Source: Cyanobium sp. NIES-981
GTDB lineage: Bacteria; Cyanobacteriota; Cyanobacteriia; PCC-6307; Cyanobiaceae
DNA: 37,227 nucleotides
Reading direction: 5' to 3'
NCBI GenBank assembly: GCA_945896675.1
Contig: CAMDEM010000020.1
Location: forward strand, 1 to 37,227
Position numbers and translations under genes: made by a program. Shown one piece after another: positions 9,621 through 18,991 of this stretch. Every line of letters starts with the position of its first letter. The stretch's first letter is position 1. The notes beneath the pieces are model-generated. The model worked only from the letters and a program-made list of their open reading frames with translations. It did no database searches and was not told where the DNA came from.

Positions 9621-10466
9621 TTAATCGCGGTTTGAGGCGGGTTTGGCGCTAGGGCCACCATCCTTGGTATTTGGGGCCGGGGCCGGCAGCCCCAGTTCGG
9701 GTTGGTTGGGATCGGTGAGGTCGATGGACACCACATGGCGTCCCTTGATCTTGGCGGGCAATTGCTGGCTCAATTGCTGGAGAACGTCAATCCGCCGGGC
9801 CAGCTGGCCATCAACGGGGCCGAGGTGGACCTGGCCCAGCCGGGTGCTCTTCAACCAGAGACTGCCCCCCGGTTCAAAGCGGATTTCCTGGAGATCGGGG
9901 CCGATGGATTTGCGCTGCTCAAGCACCAGCGCCAAGGCCGGCCGCAGCCGCTGCTGCCAGCCCAGCACCACCAGGGAATTGGCCGACTGGTTGGGGCTCC
10001 CTTGGCCCTGGCGCGACGACATCCAATTGCCCAGGCGATCCACATAGCCCAGCTCCATGCCTTTAGCGCTTTGGCGTTGGGCCCTCGCCACGGCCTCCCG
10101 GTCGACCAACTCCACCCGGACCCGGGGGGGGGCCATCAGCCGGCTCACCTGCACCTGTTCCACCGGCAGGGCCCCCTCGATCGCCGTGGCCATCGCCTGG
10201 GGTTGCAGGCCTAGAAGCGGTTGGGGGAAGCGCAGGCCGGTGGCCGCAATGACCTGATCCGCCCCAACTTGGGAGCTGCCCACAACCTCCACCTGGCTGG
10301 CATCGGTGAGGATCCAGCCCTGGCGCAGCAGGCCATAGCCCAGGCCGATGGCGACCGACGTGAACACCAGGATCCTCCAGCTGTGGCGAAGCCGGTCGTG
10401 CCGTTTCTGCTGACGCAGTTGGCGGCGCCGCTCCGCTCCAGGCGATAGGGGGGGCTGTTTGACCAA
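9621..10466 (-). CDS. ftsQ: Cell division protein FtsQ
   Basis: FtsQ is a bitopic divisome protein linking early and late division factors. The 281 residues open with a basic cytoplasmic stretch (GAERRRQLRQQKRHDRLRHS), then one membrane segment (about 31-48, ILVFTSVAIGLGYGLL). A POTRA domain follows (VEVVGSSQVGADQVIAATGL, LPVEQVQVSRLMAPPRVRVE) and then the FtsQ domain, with a Pro/Lys tail. It sits 7 bp after the small gene at 10474 and upstream of ftsZ, the usual ddl-ftsQ-ftsZ order. Confidence 0.9.
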   Translation of the reverse strand: MVKQPPLSPGAERRRQLRQQKRHDRLRHSWRILVFTSVAIGLGYGLLRQGWILTDASQVEVVGSSQVGADQVIAATGLRFPQPLLGLQPQAMATAIEGALPVEQVQVSRLMAPPRVRVELVDREAVARAQRQSAKGMELGYVDRLGNWMSSRQGQGSPNQSANSLVVLGWQQRLRPALALVLEQRKSIGPDLQEIRFEPGGSLWLKSTRLGQVHLGPVDGQLARRIDVLQQLSQQLPAKIKGRHVVSIDLTDPNQPELGLPAPAPNTKDGGPSAKPASNRD

Positions 10467-10473
10467 AGGGTGT

Positions 10474-10884
10474 TCAGAGTTCGCAGCGGGATCGGGCCAT
10501 CAATTCGGCGATCCAGCGGCGGGCCCGGTCGGCATCGGAAAAGGGCAGGTCCTTGTGCTGGCCATTGCCCACCAGCCGCAGCCGGCAGGAGCCGTGGCTT
10601 TCCTCAGTGAGGGGAGCTTCTCCGGAGTGCAACGAGAGCAGCTCCACCAACTCCAAATTCTTGATCACAAAGGAGTCTTCCGGCTGCATTGTGCCGGCTT
10701 CAAAGCGGGCCCAGCTCAGCACCCCATCCACGAGCCGGGCGGCGCCACAGCTATCCAATTTGGCCAGTTCAGACCCTTCGGCCCAGATGCGAAACAGCGA
10801 TTGGCGCCGCCGTTCCAGCCAGCCCAAGGCCGCTAGCAGCACAAAAACCAAGAGCAGAGGTAGCCACAGCAGTCCATGACTCAT
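10474..10884 (-). CDS. Hypothetical protein with one N-terminal membrane segment
   Basis: The 136 residues start [20 protein letters not shown] (one membrane anchor or signal), followed by a basic RRR and a soluble domain with no motif I recognise. The four cysteines are scattered. Its ATG overlaps the ddl stop by 4 nt (translational coupling), and ftsQ starts 7 bp later. Its place inside the ddl-ftsQ-ftsZ run suggests a cell-envelope role; that is inference from context only. Confidence 0.75.
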   Translation of the reverse strand: MSHGLLWLPLLLVFVLLAALGWLERRRQSLFRIWAEGSELAKLDSCGAARLVDGVLSWARFEAGTMQPEDSFVIKNLELVELLSLHSGEAPLTEESHGSCRLRLVGNGQHKDLPFSDADRARRWIAELMARSRCEL

Positions 10885-11978
10885 GCCCCTGGTCCTCCCT
10901 TCTCATTAGGTTCGTGCCATTCTCTCGCCCCTTCGATCAATTCGTGCACCAATGTTTCAAGGGGTAGGCCACTGGCGGCCCAGAGCATGGGGTACATGCT
11001 CTGGCTGGTGAAGCCCGGGAAGGTGTTGATCTCATTGAGCCACAGCTCACCGCTGGCCTCGGCGTAGAAAAAGTCGACCCGAGAGAGTCCCATGGCGCCC
11101 ACGGCCTCACAGGCCTGGATCGCCATGGTGCGGGCCCGCTCCGTGACCTCCGCTGGCACAACGGCGGGGATCACGGTGTGGCTTTTGCCGTCGCTGTATT
11201 TGGTGTCGTAGTCGTACCAATCGGCGTCGAAGCAGATTTCGCCCAACACCGAAGCCAGGAGAGGTTGGTGGCCCCCTCCCCGGACGGCGCATTCCAGCTC
11301 CCTGGCCGTTACCCCCCGTTCAATCACCAGCCGCGGGTCGAGGGCCGCCGCAGCTTCCAGGCCCGCCACCAGCCCCTGGCGGTCGCTGGCCTTGCTGATG
11401 CCCACCGAGGAGCCCAGGTTGGCGGGTTTGATGAAGCAGGGATAGCCCAATTGGGCTTCAAGTTTGGTGATGAGGTCGGTGGGGTTGGCGCGCAGTTCCC
11501 GCGCTGAAGCGCAGACGTAGGGCACCTGGGGCAGGCCGGCCGCGGCAAAGGCGGCCTTCATGGCCTGTTTGTCCATGCCCACCGCCGAGCCCAGCACCCC
11601 CGAACCCACAAAGGGCACCTGCATCAGGGTGAACAGGCCCTGGATGGTGCCGTCTTCGCCATTGGGGCCATGCAGCACCGGCAGCCACACGTCGATGGCC
11701 TCAGCGCCGGCGGGGAAGCCGGAAAACCCTGGTTTGGCAGGGCTGCCCGGCAATTGCCCTGGGCCGGCCGGGGTGCCCTGGGCAAGCACCGCATTGGCCA
11801 CCTCTGGGCCCCACCAGCGGCCCTGGGTATCGATGTAAAAGCAGCTCACGCCGTAGCGGGAGCCATTGCTCCCTGCGGCCAGGGCGCTGGCCACGGTGGC
11901 GGCTGAGCGAATGGAGACCGCGTGCTCGCCCGAGGCTCCCCCAAAGATCAGGCCGACGCGGGTGGGGGTGGTACTCAT
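10881..11978 (-). CDS. ddl: D-alanine--D-alanine ligase
   Basis: Ddl joins two D-Ala with ATP for the peptidoglycan stem. It has 365 residues in the ATP-grasp fold: [18 protein letters not shown] at the N-terminus, [31 protein letters not shown] for ATP binding, and [18 protein letters not shown] at the C-terminus with the metal ligands. The insert around residues 70-92 (Pro/Gly-rich) is usual in this lineage. It starts 33 bp after miaB. Confidence 0.95.
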   Translation of the reverse strand: MSTTPTRVGLIFGGASGEHAVSIRSAATVASALAAGSNGSRYGVSCFYIDTQGRWWGPEVANAVLAQGTPAGPGQLPGSPAKPGFSGFPAGAEAIDVWLPVLHGPNGEDGTIQGLFTLMQVPFVGSGVLGSAVGMDKQAMKAAFAAAGLPQVPYVCASARELRANPTDLITKLEAQLGYPCFIKPANLGSSVGISKASDRQGLVAGLEAAAALDPRLVIERGVTARELECAVRGGGHQPLLASVLGEICFDADWYDYDTKYSDGKSHTVIPAVVPAEVTERARTMAIQACEAVGAMGLSRVDFFYAEASGELWLNEINTFPGFTSQSMYPMLWAASGLPLETLVHELIEGAREWHEPNEKGGPGA

Positions 11979-12011
11979 GCAGACGCCAGGGTTGGCCGAA
12001 GCCGACCAAAC

Positions 12012-13406
12012 TCAGGCCAGTTTGCCGCTGAGGGAGAAGGGGCGCACCCCTTCGATCGTCACGTTGACCAGATCGCCGCCCTGGTAGCTGGAGCCGTCGG
12101 CCTTGAGGGCCGGGAAAAAGGTGAGCCGGTTGGTGCGGGTGCGGCCCATGAGTTGGCTGGGGTCCTTGGGGTTGGTGCCTTCCGCCAACACCTCCACGGT
12201 GCGGCCGGCGTAGCGGGCGCTGCGGCTGCGGGCCGTGGCTTCCACCAGGGCATTGATCTCCTGGAGTCGCTCCACCTTCACGTCTTCGGTGAGTTGGCCG
12301 GGCCAATCGGCCGCAGGGGTGTTGGGCCTGGGCGAATAGGCCGCCGTGTTGACCAGATCGAAGCCGATCTCTTCAATCAGGGCCAGGGTGCGGCGGTATT
12401 GGGTGTCGGTTTCGCCGGGGAACGCCACGATCACATCGGCGCTGATCGAGGCCTCGGGCATCCGATCGCGAATCCGATCAATGATGCGGCGGTAGCGATC
12501 AATCGTGTAGCCCCGGGCCATGGCCTTGAGCACGTCGTCATCGCCGCTTTGGAAGGGGATGTGGAAGTGTTCGCACACCTTGGGCAGGTCGGCGCAGGCG
12601 TCGATCAGCCGCTCGGTGAAATAGCGGGGGTGGCTGGTGGCGAAGCGGATCCGCTCGATGCCGGCCACGTCGTGCACCTGGTGCAGCAGGTCGGTGAGGG
12701 TGTGCTGGCGGCGGCCTTCCGGGGTGATGCCGGGCAGGTCGCGGCCATAGGCATCGATGTTTTGACCCAGCAGGGTGATCTCTTTGATACCGCTTGCGGC
12801 CAAACCCTCCATTTCCAGCTTGATGGCTTCAGGGAGGCGGGATTGCTCCTTACCCCGCACCGACGGCACCACGCAGTAGGTGCAGCGCTCGTTGCAGCCG
12901 TAAATCACATTCACCCAGGCGCAGACTGTGCTGTCGCGCCGGGCGGTGGTGATGTCTTCGAGGATGTGGTGCTCCTCGGTGGCGACCACTTGGGCTCCGG
13001 CCTCCACCTGGGCCAGCAGCACGTCGAGGCGGTTGGCATGTTGGGGCCCCATCACCAAATCCAGTTCGGGCACACGCCGCAGCAGGGAAGCCCCCTCCTG
13101 TTGGGCGACGCAGCCGGCCACCACCAAGGTGAGGTTGGGGTTGGTGCGTTTGCGCTGGGCCTGGCGTCCCAGATAGCTGTACACCTTCTGTTCGGCGTTG
13201 TCGCGAATCGTGCAGGTGTTGTATAGAACCAAATCGGCGCTGTGTTCGTCTGTGCCAGGGGAATAACCCATGGATTCGAGGATCCCGGCCATGCGCTCGG
13301 AATCCGCCTTGTTCATCTGGCAGCCAAAGGTGGTGATCCAGTAGCTGCCGCGCCCGCCTGGGCCCGCCGTAGGGGCGGCAGGGGCATTGAGAGGGGTGGC
13401 CATCAT
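12012..13406 (-). CDS. miaB: tRNA-2-methylthio-N6-isopentenyladenosine-37 methylthiotransferase
   Basis: MiaB adds the methylthio group to i6A37 in tRNAs reading UNN codons. The 464-residue protein has the UPF0004 domain with its three cysteines ([29 protein letters not shown]), the radical SAM motif CNERCTYC and the C-terminal TRAM domain ([11 protein letters not shown]...GDLVNVTI). The start could be either of two adjacent ATGs. The gene heads the leftward ddl-ftsQ-ftsZ run. Its divergent neighbour begins 53 bp away. Confidence 0.95.
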   Translation of the reverse strand: MMATPLNAPAAPTAGPGGRGSYWITTFGCQMNKADSERMAGILESMGYSPGTDEHSADLVLYNTCTIRDNAEQKVYSYLGRQAQRKRTNPNLTLVVAGCVAQQEGASLLRRVPELDLVMGPQHANRLDVLLAQVEAGAQVVATEEHHILEDITTARRDSTVCAWVNVIYGCNERCTYCVVPSVRGKEQSRLPEAIKLEMEGLAASGIKEITLLGQNIDAYGRDLPGITPEGRRQHTLTDLLHQVHDVAGIERIRFATSHPRYFTERLIDACADLPKVCEHFHIPFQSGDDDVLKAMARGYTIDRYRRIIDRIRDRMPEASISADVIVAFPGETDTQYRRTLALIEEIGFDLVNTAAYSPRPNTPAADWPGQLTEDVKVERLQEINALVEATARSRSARYAGRTVEVLAEGTNPKDPSQLMGRTRTNRLTFFPALKADGSSYQGGDLVNVTIEGVRPFSLSGKLA

Positions 13407-13459
13407 GGTTCCAGTTTCGGTTATCGCCGCATCCGCTGGACGCGGCCCCCACCCCCACC

Positions 13460-14545
13460 ATGCGCTGCAGCCTGCGGAACTTTCCCCTCACCAAGGCCGT
13501 GCCCCTGGCGATCAGCCGGGGCACCACCGCTGCGGTGGAGCATCTGCTGGTGGTGGTGGAGCAGGACGGCATCCGCGGCATCGGCGAAACCGGTGGTTTG
13601 GAGACGGGCCATCGCTGCTACGAGACCCCCGCCATCGCGGCCGAATTGGAGGCCGTGTTTCCTTTGCTCGAAGCCCGCAGCTGCGAACCACGCCAGGCCC
13701 TCGAACCCCTGTTGGCCAGGTTGAGTCCACCGGCCCGGTGCGGCCTGGATCTGGCCCTGCACGATTGGTGGGGCCAGCGGCTGGGGGCGCCGCTGTGGCA
13801 GCTCTGGGGGCTGGATCCAGCCGCCTGCGTTCCCACCAGCGTGACCCTGGGCTTGGGGCAGATTCCTGCCGTACTTGCCCGGCTTGAACTCTGGTGGCAG
13901 CAGTTGCCAGCCACCCGGATCAAGCTCAAGCTCGGCAGCCCCGATGGCCTCGACCACGATCTAGCCCTGCTGCGGGCCGTGGCCCAGGCCCTGGAGGCCC
14001 GCAGCGAGGCCACCGGCACGGCGATCGAATTGCAGGTAGATGCCAATGGGGGCTGGAGCTTGGCTGGGGCCCGCTCCATGGTTGAACCCTTGGCGGCCCA
14101 CGGGGTGGTGTTGCTGGAGCAGCCCCTGGCGCCCTTGGCCGAAGCCGAGGCCGATACGGCGGGATTTGCGGCATTGGCCCCGGATTGCCCGCTGCCCTTG
14201 GTGGCGGATGAAAGTTGCTGGAATTTGGCCGATCTGGTGCGCCTAGCCCCCCATGTGGATGGCATCAACATCAAGCTGCTCAAAAGCGGTGGCCTCTCGG
14301 AGGCCTTGGTGATGGCCCGGGCCGCCCAGGGCCTGGATTTGGCCGTGATGCTGGGCTGCTACTCCGATGGCAGCTTGCTGAATGGAGCCGCGGCCCATCT
14401 ATTACCCCTGGTGCGCTGGCCCGATCTCGATAGCCATCTCAACCTGGTGGACGATCCGTTTGTGGGTTTGGAGTGCCAAGGGGATCGGCTGCAGCCCCCC
14501 ACCGGAGCGGGGTTGGGCATCGGCCCGCAAGGATTGCTGGCATGA
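13460..14545 (+). CDS. dgcA: Dipeptide epimerase / DgcA-like enolase-superfamily enzyme
   Basis: This 361-residue member of the muconate-lactonizing branch of the enolase superfamily has all the active-site parts: KxK at Lys155/Lys157 (RIKLKLG), metal ligands Asp194 (VDANGGW), Glu220 (LLEQPL) and Asp250 (VADES), and Lys272 (NIKLLKSGG). A DxD at 322/324 (PDLDSH) near the end is the feature known to bind the dipeptide ammonium group in L-Ala-D/L-Glu epimerases. It overlaps the next gene by ATGA. Pairing with a DUF1611 gene matches the reported DgcA (N-acetyl-D-glutamate racemase) - DgcN pair. Substrate, L-Ala-D-Glu or an N-acyl-glutamate, is undecided. Confidence 0.82.
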   Translation: MRCSLRNFPLTKAVPLAISRGTTAAVEHLLVVVEQDGIRGIGETGGLETGHRCYETPAIAAELEAVFPLLEARSCEPRQALEPLLARLSPPARCGLDLALHDWWGQRLGAPLWQLWGLDPAACVPTSVTLGLGQIPAVLARLELWWQQLPATRIKLKLGSPDGLDHDLALLRAVAQALEARSEATGTAIELQVDANGGWSLAGARSMVEPLAAHGVVLLEQPLAPLAEAEADTAGFAALAPDCPLPLVADESCWNLADLVRLAPHVDGINIKLLKSGGLSEALVMARAAQGLDLAVMLGCYSDGSLLNGAAAHLLPLVRWPDLDSHLNLVDDPFVGLECQGDRLQPPTGAGLGIGPQGLLA

Positions 14546-15693
14546 CCCAGCTCGATCCCCAGGCAACGGTGGTGCTGCTGTTGCACGGCGGCACCGCCAA
14601 CCTCACCGGCAAGACGGGCCTGGCGATGTTGCGCTACCGGAAGGGGCCAATCGTGGCGGTGGTGGACCCCGAGTACGCCGGCCAAAACCTGCGGGCGATC
14701 ACGGGGATCGACCGGGCGGTGCCGATCGTGGCTTCGATGGCGGAGGCCCTGGCCCATGGGCCCCAGGTGGCCGTGGTGGGGTTGGCCCCCTCCGGCGGTC
14801 GTTTGCCCCCGGCCGTGCACGCCGACGTGGCTGCGGCCCTGGGGGCTGGCCTCTCGGTGGCCAGTGGCCTCCATACCCGCCTGGGTGATGACCCCGCCTT
14901 GGCCGCCCTGGTGCAAAGCGGGGCCTGGATTTGGGATCTGCGCCGGGAACCTTTGGATTTGGTGGTGGCCGCCGGCCGCGCCGCAGCCCTGCCCGGCCGG
15001 CGCCTGCTGGCGGTGGGCAGCGACATGGCCGTGGGCAAGATGAGCGCCTGCCTGGAGTTGCAGGCCGCGGCGCTCAGGCGCGGGCTGGATGCCCGCTTTG
15101 TGGGCACGGGCCAGGCCGGCATTTTGATCAGTGGGGTTGGGGTGGCCCTAGATGCGGTGCGGGTGGATTACGCCGCGGGGGCCGTGGAGCAGGCGGTGCT
15201 GGCCGCTGCTGCCGGGGGTGATGCCAGCAGCTGGGTTCTGGTGGAGGGCCAGGGCTCCCTCTGCCACCCCGGCTCCACGGCCACATTGCCCCTGCTGCGG
15301 GGCAGCCAACCCACCGATTTGCTGTTGGTGCACCGGGCTGGCCAGGCCCACATCCGGGGCCTGGCGGATGTGCCCTTGCCGCCGTTGCCCCAGCTGATTG
15401 GGGCGGTGGAAGCGCTGGCCGCCTTGGCCAGGCCCGCTACGGCGTTGGCGTCAGCGCCGAAGGTGCGGGCGATTGCCTTGAACACCGCCCTGCTTGAGTC
15501 CGCCGCCGCCGAAGCTGCGATTGCCGAGGTGGAAAAGGCAACGGGCCTGCCCTGCGCCGATGCGGTGCGCGAAGGTGCAGGGGGCGCGGATCGGCTCCTA
15601 AACGCTTTACTGAAGGCCAGCCATAAAAAAACCTCTTCCGAGCCCATGGACCTGGAAGAGGAAGGGTGTCAAAGGGCGAGCGAGGGGACTTGA
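14542..15693 (+). CDS. dgcN: DUF1611 / DgcN-like protein
   Basis: The 383-residue protein has the two-part DUF1611 layout: an N-terminal Rossmann-like part (VVLLLHGGTANLTGKTGLAM, VGLAPSGGRLPP) and a P-loop NTPase-like half with GSDMAVGKMSACLEL (159-173), FVGTGQAGIL and LVEGQGSLCHPG. As I recall, the characterised homologue DgcN is an N-acetyltransferase acting on D-glutamate. The fold ends at about residue 357. The last 26 codons are made from the tRNA-His terminator and the 3' end of the antisense tRNA-His gene; the stop is 19 bp inside that tRNA. Start at 14542 is fixed by the ATGA overlap. Confidence 0.8.
   Translation: MTQLDPQATVVLLLHGGTANLTGKTGLAMLRYRKGPIVAVVDPEYAGQNLRAITGIDRAVPIVASMAEALAHGPQVAVVGLAPSGGRLPPAVHADVAAALGAGLSVASGLHTRLGDDPALAALVQSGAWIWDLRREPLDLVVAAGRAAALPGRRLLAVGSDMAVGKMSACLELQAAALRRGLDARFVGTGQAGILISGVGVALDAVRVDYAAGAVEQAVLAAAAGGDASSWVLVEGQGSLCHPGSTATLPLLRGSQPTDLLLVHRAGQAHIRGLADVPLPPLPQLIGAVEALAALARPATALASAPKVRAIALNTALLESAAAEAAIAEVEKATGLPCADAVREGAGGADRLLNALLKASHKKTSSEPMDLEEEGCQRASEGT
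15625..15661 (-). terminator. Rho-independent terminator of tRNA-His
   Basis: Read on the minus strand, CCTCTTCC pairs with GGAAGAGG around a 14-nt loop and is followed by seven Ts. It lies just beyond the tRNA-His 3' end and, in the other direction, inside the end of the DUF1611 ORF. Confidence 0.85.
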
Positions 15694-15748
15694 ACCCCCG
15701 AATGGCGGCACCACAAGCCGCTGCCTTAACCACTTGGCGACGCCCGCC
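15675..15748 (-). tRNA. tRNA-His (GTG)
   Basis: A full cloverleaf is visible. The acceptor GCGGGCG pairs with CGCTCGC. The extra 5' G (position -1, complement at 15748) faces discriminator C, the histidine identity pair. The anticodon stem GCGGC/GCCGC carries loop TTGTGGT with anticodon GTG, and the T arm is GGGGGTTCAAGTCCCC. CCA is not encoded. Confidence 0.95.
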
Positions 15749-16213
15749 GTGATCGGTGCCAATGTACCAAGGTGCCTGGCAGCCAAGGTTTTGAGCATTT
15801 CATCCCGTCGGCCCTGGATTCCGATCGCCTTGGCGATTGCCCTGGGGGCTGCTGGCCTGGCGATCAGCAATCCCTCGCCAGCCGACCTCGAGACCTTTGC
15901 CTCCGAGCGTCTGGTGGATGAAATCAGCGACGAGCTCTGCAGCGGTGATGGCCTGCCGGCGGTGATGCGCCTGGCCCTGAGCAACTGCCATGGGCTGGTC
16001 CATGACCAGAGGCTGGTCCTGGGCCGCCTGGTGCGCGATCAGGCCAGGCGCCAGAACTTCGGCCTGTTCAGCATTTACCGGGCCGAAATTGGTGGCCAAA
16101 ATCTGCTGGCTTGGCAGGTGCCCCGCTTCCACGCCACGGTGCTGGCGATTGCCGGTACATTTGTGCTTGTGGAATCGGGTCAACAGACCTATCCACCCCA
16201 TCGGGCTTCGTGA
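15749..16213 (+). CDS. DUF4359 family protein
   Basis: This is a secreted or membrane-anchored small protein. The hydrophobic stretch WIPIALAIALGAAGLAISNP is followed by ADLETFASERLVDEISDELC, a second Cys (LSNCHGLV), RRQNFGLFSIYRAEI and a closing VPRFHATVLAIAGTF. This is the DUF4359 pattern known mostly from cyanobacteria; the function is unknown. The ORF is open from an ATG at 15734, but that lies inside the tRNA-His gene. GTG 15749 or TTG 15791 is likelier, and I give the former with low certainty. Its stop overlaps the next gene's GTG start by 4 nt (GTGA). Confidence 0.7.
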   Translation: MIGANVPRCLAAKVLSISSRRPWIPIALAIALGAAGLAISNPSPADLETFASERLVDEISDELCSGDGLPAVMRLALSNCHGLVHDQRLVLGRLVRDQARRQNFGLFSIYRAEIGGQNLLAWQVPRFHATVLAIAGTFVLVESGQQTYPPHRAS

Positions 16214-17532
16214 GCGCCTTGCCCTTGGCCCGGCCCCTGCAGGTGCGCATGCCGCGCTGCCTGTTGGATCCGGCCCTCCAAACCTTGCCCCGGGCCGATC
16301 AGGAGGGGCTGGTGGCGGTGCAAATCGACCACGCCGCAGGCCTGGTGCGGGCGATCCAGCCCCTGGCCCCGGGCAGTGATGGCTCCCCTTTGCCCCTGGC
16401 CCTGACCCCTTTGGTGGAGCCCCATGCCCACCTGGACAAGGCCTTCACCGGCGCCCACTTCCCCAACTGGGAGGGCACGATGGCCGAGGCCCTGGCCCAA
16501 AACCAGCGGGAGCATGGCCAACGCAGCGAGGCCCAGGTGTTGGCCCGCTCGGAAGCGGCCTTGGAGCGGGGTTGGCGCTATGGCCTGCGGGCGATGCGCA
16601 CCCATATCGACAGCGGCGGACCCGGGGCCCATGCCAGTTGGCGGGCCCTGCTGGCCCTGCGCCAGCGTTGGCAGGGCCGGGTTGATGTGCAGTTGGTGGC
16701 CCTGGTGCCGCTGCTGTATTGGGCCAGCCCCGAGGGCAAGGCCTTCGCCCGGCAGGTGGCCGATTGGGGCGGCTTGCTCGGCGGGGTGCTCGGGCCTCCC
16801 TACGGAGGTGCGGCTTTGGCGGAGCAGGAAGCCTTGGCATCCCTGCTGGCCCTGGCGGAGCAGCTTGGCTGCGGGGTGGATTTGCATGTGGATGAATCCG
16901 ACCGCCAACCGGGCCGGGGCGTGGCCCTGGTGGCCCGGCAGGCTTTGGAGCAGCGGAGCCGGGTGCCGATCACCTGCAGCCACAGCTGCAGCATGGGCCT
17001 GTTGGGCGAGGGGGCCCTTGATCGGCTAGCCGACCAGATGGCCGCCGCTGGCCTGGGGGTGGTGGCTTTGCCGCTCACCAACCAGTGGCTGCTGGGCCGT
17101 CGCCCCGGCCAGACGCCGGTGCTGCGGGCCCAGGCGCCGATTCGCAGCCTGCAGCGGGCTGGGGTCACGGTGGCGGTGGGCGCCGACAACCTGCAAGACC
17201 CCTGGTTCCCAGGCGGTGACGGCGATCCGATTGAGTTGCTGCGTTTTGCCGTGCCTGCCTGCCACCTGGTGCCGATTCAGCGCCAGGGTTTAGCGCCGTT
17301 TACCACTGCCGCATCGGCCCTGCTGGGTTTGGCCTGGGATGGGGTGATGCGGGTGGGCGGCCCTGCGGATCTGGTGGTGCTGGCGGCGAGCGGTTGGGCG
17401 GAGCTGCTGGCCCGCTGCCCCCAGCGGCGGGTGCTGCGGGCGGGCCAATGGCTCGACCCCCCCGGCTCCGAGCAGCCCTCACCACTTTTGGCGGGGCTGC
17501 TGGCAGGCCCCATGGCAGGAGCTCTGGGGTGA
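16210..17532 (+). CDS. Cytosine deaminase-like amidohydrolase
   Basis: The 440-residue protein belongs to the amidohydrolase superfamily, CodA group. Metal ligands are visible: HxH at His72/His74 (EPHAHLDKAF), His226 with catalytic Glu229 (LHVDES), His258 (CSHSCSM) and Asp326 (GADNLQDPWFPGGDGDP). The 'DPW(F/Y)P' piece is typical of CodA. CodA-type enzymes hydrolyse the exocyclic amine or ring of pyrimidines and related N-heterocycles such as isoguanine; the substrate here is not defined. The GTG start overlaps the DUF4359 stop, and the stop (17530-17532) overlaps the next gene's GTG. An ORF start 33 codons earlier is out of context. Confidence 0.8.
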   Translation: MSALPLARPLQVRMPRCLLDPALQTLPRADQEGLVAVQIDHAAGLVRAIQPLAPGSDGSPLPLALTPLVEPHAHLDKAFTGAHFPNWEGTMAEALAQNQREHGQRSEAQVLARSEAALERGWRYGLRAMRTHIDSGGPGAHASWRALLALRQRWQGRVDVQLVALVPLLYWASPEGKAFARQVADWGGLLGGVLGPPYGGAALAEQEALASLLALAEQLGCGVDLHVDESDRQPGRGVALVARQALEQRSRVPITCSHSCSMGLLGEGALDRLADQMAAAGLGVVALPLTNQWLLGRRPGQTPVLRAQAPIRSLQRAGVTVAVGADNLQDPWFPGGDGDPIELLRFAVPACHLVPIQRQGLAPFTTAASALLGLAWDGVMRVGGPADLVVLAASGWAELLARCPQRRVLRAGQWLDPPGSEQPSPLLAGLLAGPMAGALG

Positions 17533-18965
17533 AGGTGGAGCAGGCTGGGGAGCAAGCAAAACTTGGGCGTTCAGGGGTGAATCACGCAGACGTGAACGGG
17601 TTGCGGGTGAGCGGGGCCCAGGTGGCGGCCCTGGCCGCTGAACTGGCCCAGGCCGATCCCAGCCTCCAGCTGGTGGTTGGTGGGGCAGAGCTGCAGCGGC
17701 TGTCGCGGGATTTTTACGACTATTCGCCCGTGTTGGTGCCCCAGTTGGAGGGCTGCTGCGCCCAGCTGGCCGTGTTGGCCACCAGCGTGGAGCAGGTGCA
17801 GCTGGTGGCTGGGGCCTGTAGCCGCCATGGGGTGCCCCTCACCCTGCGGGGGGCGGGCACGGGCAACTACGGCCAGTGCGTGCCCTTGGCCGGCGGGGTG
17901 GTGCTCGAGCTCAAGGGCCTGAACCGGGTGCGCTCCATCGACCCCGAAACCGGCGTGGTGGAGGTGGAGGCGGGCTGCGGGCTGGCCCCCTTGGACCAGC
18001 AGTTGGCCGGCCAGGGCCGGGCTTTGCGCCTGGTGCCCAGTACCTACCGCAGCGCCACGGTGGGGGGCTTCATCGGCGGCGGTTCCGGTGGGATTGGCTC
18101 CCTGCGCTGGGGGTTTCTGCGCGATCCAGGCAACGTGCTCGGCCTGGAGGTAGTGACTGTGGAGGACCAGCCCCGGCTGTTGCGCCTGGATGGGGCGGCC
18201 AGCGAACCGCTCAACCACGCCTACGGCACCAACGGCATCATCACGGCCCTGCGCCTCGCCACCACCGAGGCGGTGGCCTGGCAGCAGCTGGTGGTGGGTT
18301 TTGAGAGCTTCGATCGGGCCCTCGCTGCGGCGGGCCAGTTGGGGCAAGCGGCCCTGCTGCTGGAGGCCATCACCCTGCTGGAGGCCCCGGTGGCCGCGGC
18401 CATGCCCTGGCCCGCCGCCTGTCCGCCGCCAGCCGTTGGCGAGCACCGGCTGCTGCTGTGGGCCGCTCCCGATGCCCTCGAAACCCTGCCGGCCTGGCTG
18501 GCCGGGTGGGGGGGCTGCGTGCGCTGGCAGGTGGCGGCAGCGGCGGCCGGCCCGGGGCTGCCCCTGCGGGAACTCAGCTGGAACCACACCACCCTCCATT
18601 GGCGCGCCCAGCATCCCGGCTGGACCTACCTGCAGCTGCTCTTGCCCCAGCCTGAGGCGGCCTGTATCGATGCCCTACGCCAGCGCTGGGGCGACGACCT
18701 GCTCTGGCATTTCGAGGCGGTGCGCCAGGGGGGCGCTGCCCGGTTGGCGGCCTTGCCCCTGGTGCGCTGGCGGGGGGCAGAACCCCTCGAAGCGCTAATG
18801 GCCCACTTCCAAGAGCTGGGGGCGTTTGTGTTCAATCCCCATGTGATCACCGCGGAAGACGGTGGTTTGGGGGTGGTGGATGCCGACCAGGTGGCAGCCA
18901 AGGCGGCCTACGACCCGGCGGGCCTGCTCAACCCCGGCAAATTGCGGGGCTGGCTGGAGCGCTAG
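17529..18965 (+). CDS. FAD-linked oxidase, GlcD/lactate-dehydrogenase-like
   Basis: The 478-residue flavoprotein has an FAD-binding PCMH domain: AVLATSVEQVQLVAGACSRH, PLTLRGAGTGNYGQCVPLAG, and the glycine-rich STYRSATVGGFIGGGSGGIG. A C-terminal substrate cap ends FNPHVITAEDGGL then YDPAGLLNPGKL, the usual end of GlcD-type oxidases. Relatives oxidise D-2-hydroxy acids (glycolate, D-lactate, D-2-hydroxyglutarate) or other alcohols; the substrate here is unknown. The GTG start overlaps the amidohydrolase stop by 4 nt, so the two are translationally coupled. A second GTG at 17577 is possible. Confidence 0.82.
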   Translation: MKVEQAGEQAKLGRSGVNHADVNGLRVSGAQVAALAAELAQADPSLQLVVGGAELQRLSRDFYDYSPVLVPQLEGCCAQLAVLATSVEQVQLVAGACSRHGVPLTLRGAGTGNYGQCVPLAGGVVLELKGLNRVRSIDPETGVVEVEAGCGLAPLDQQLAGQGRALRLVPSTYRSATVGGFIGGGSGGIGSLRWGFLRDPGNVLGLEVVTVEDQPRLLRLDGAASEPLNHAYGTNGIITALRLATTEAVAWQQLVVGFESFDRALAAAGQLGQAALLLEAITLLEAPVAAAMPWPAACPPPAVGEHRLLLWAAPDALETLPAWLAGWGGCVRWQVAAAAAGPGLPLRELSWNHTTLHWRAQHPGWTYLQLLLPQPEAACIDALRQRWGDDLLWHFEAVRQGGAARLAALPLVRWRGAEPLEALMAHFQELGAFVFNPHVITAEDGGLGVVDADQVAAKAAYDPAGLLNPGKLRGWLER

Positions 18966-18991
18966 CTGATGAGCCTGCGATTGGCAGTCAC

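Noticed and set aside
13387-13887. Rightward 166-codon ORF beginning before the epimerase gene
   Set aside because: Different frame from the enzyme with intact active site; composition is that of a shadow frame.
17571-18614. Leftward ORF of 347 codons opposite the FAD oxidase
   Set aside because: Gln/His/Gly-rich antisense translation without motifs; the sense strand has a full FAD-binding domain.
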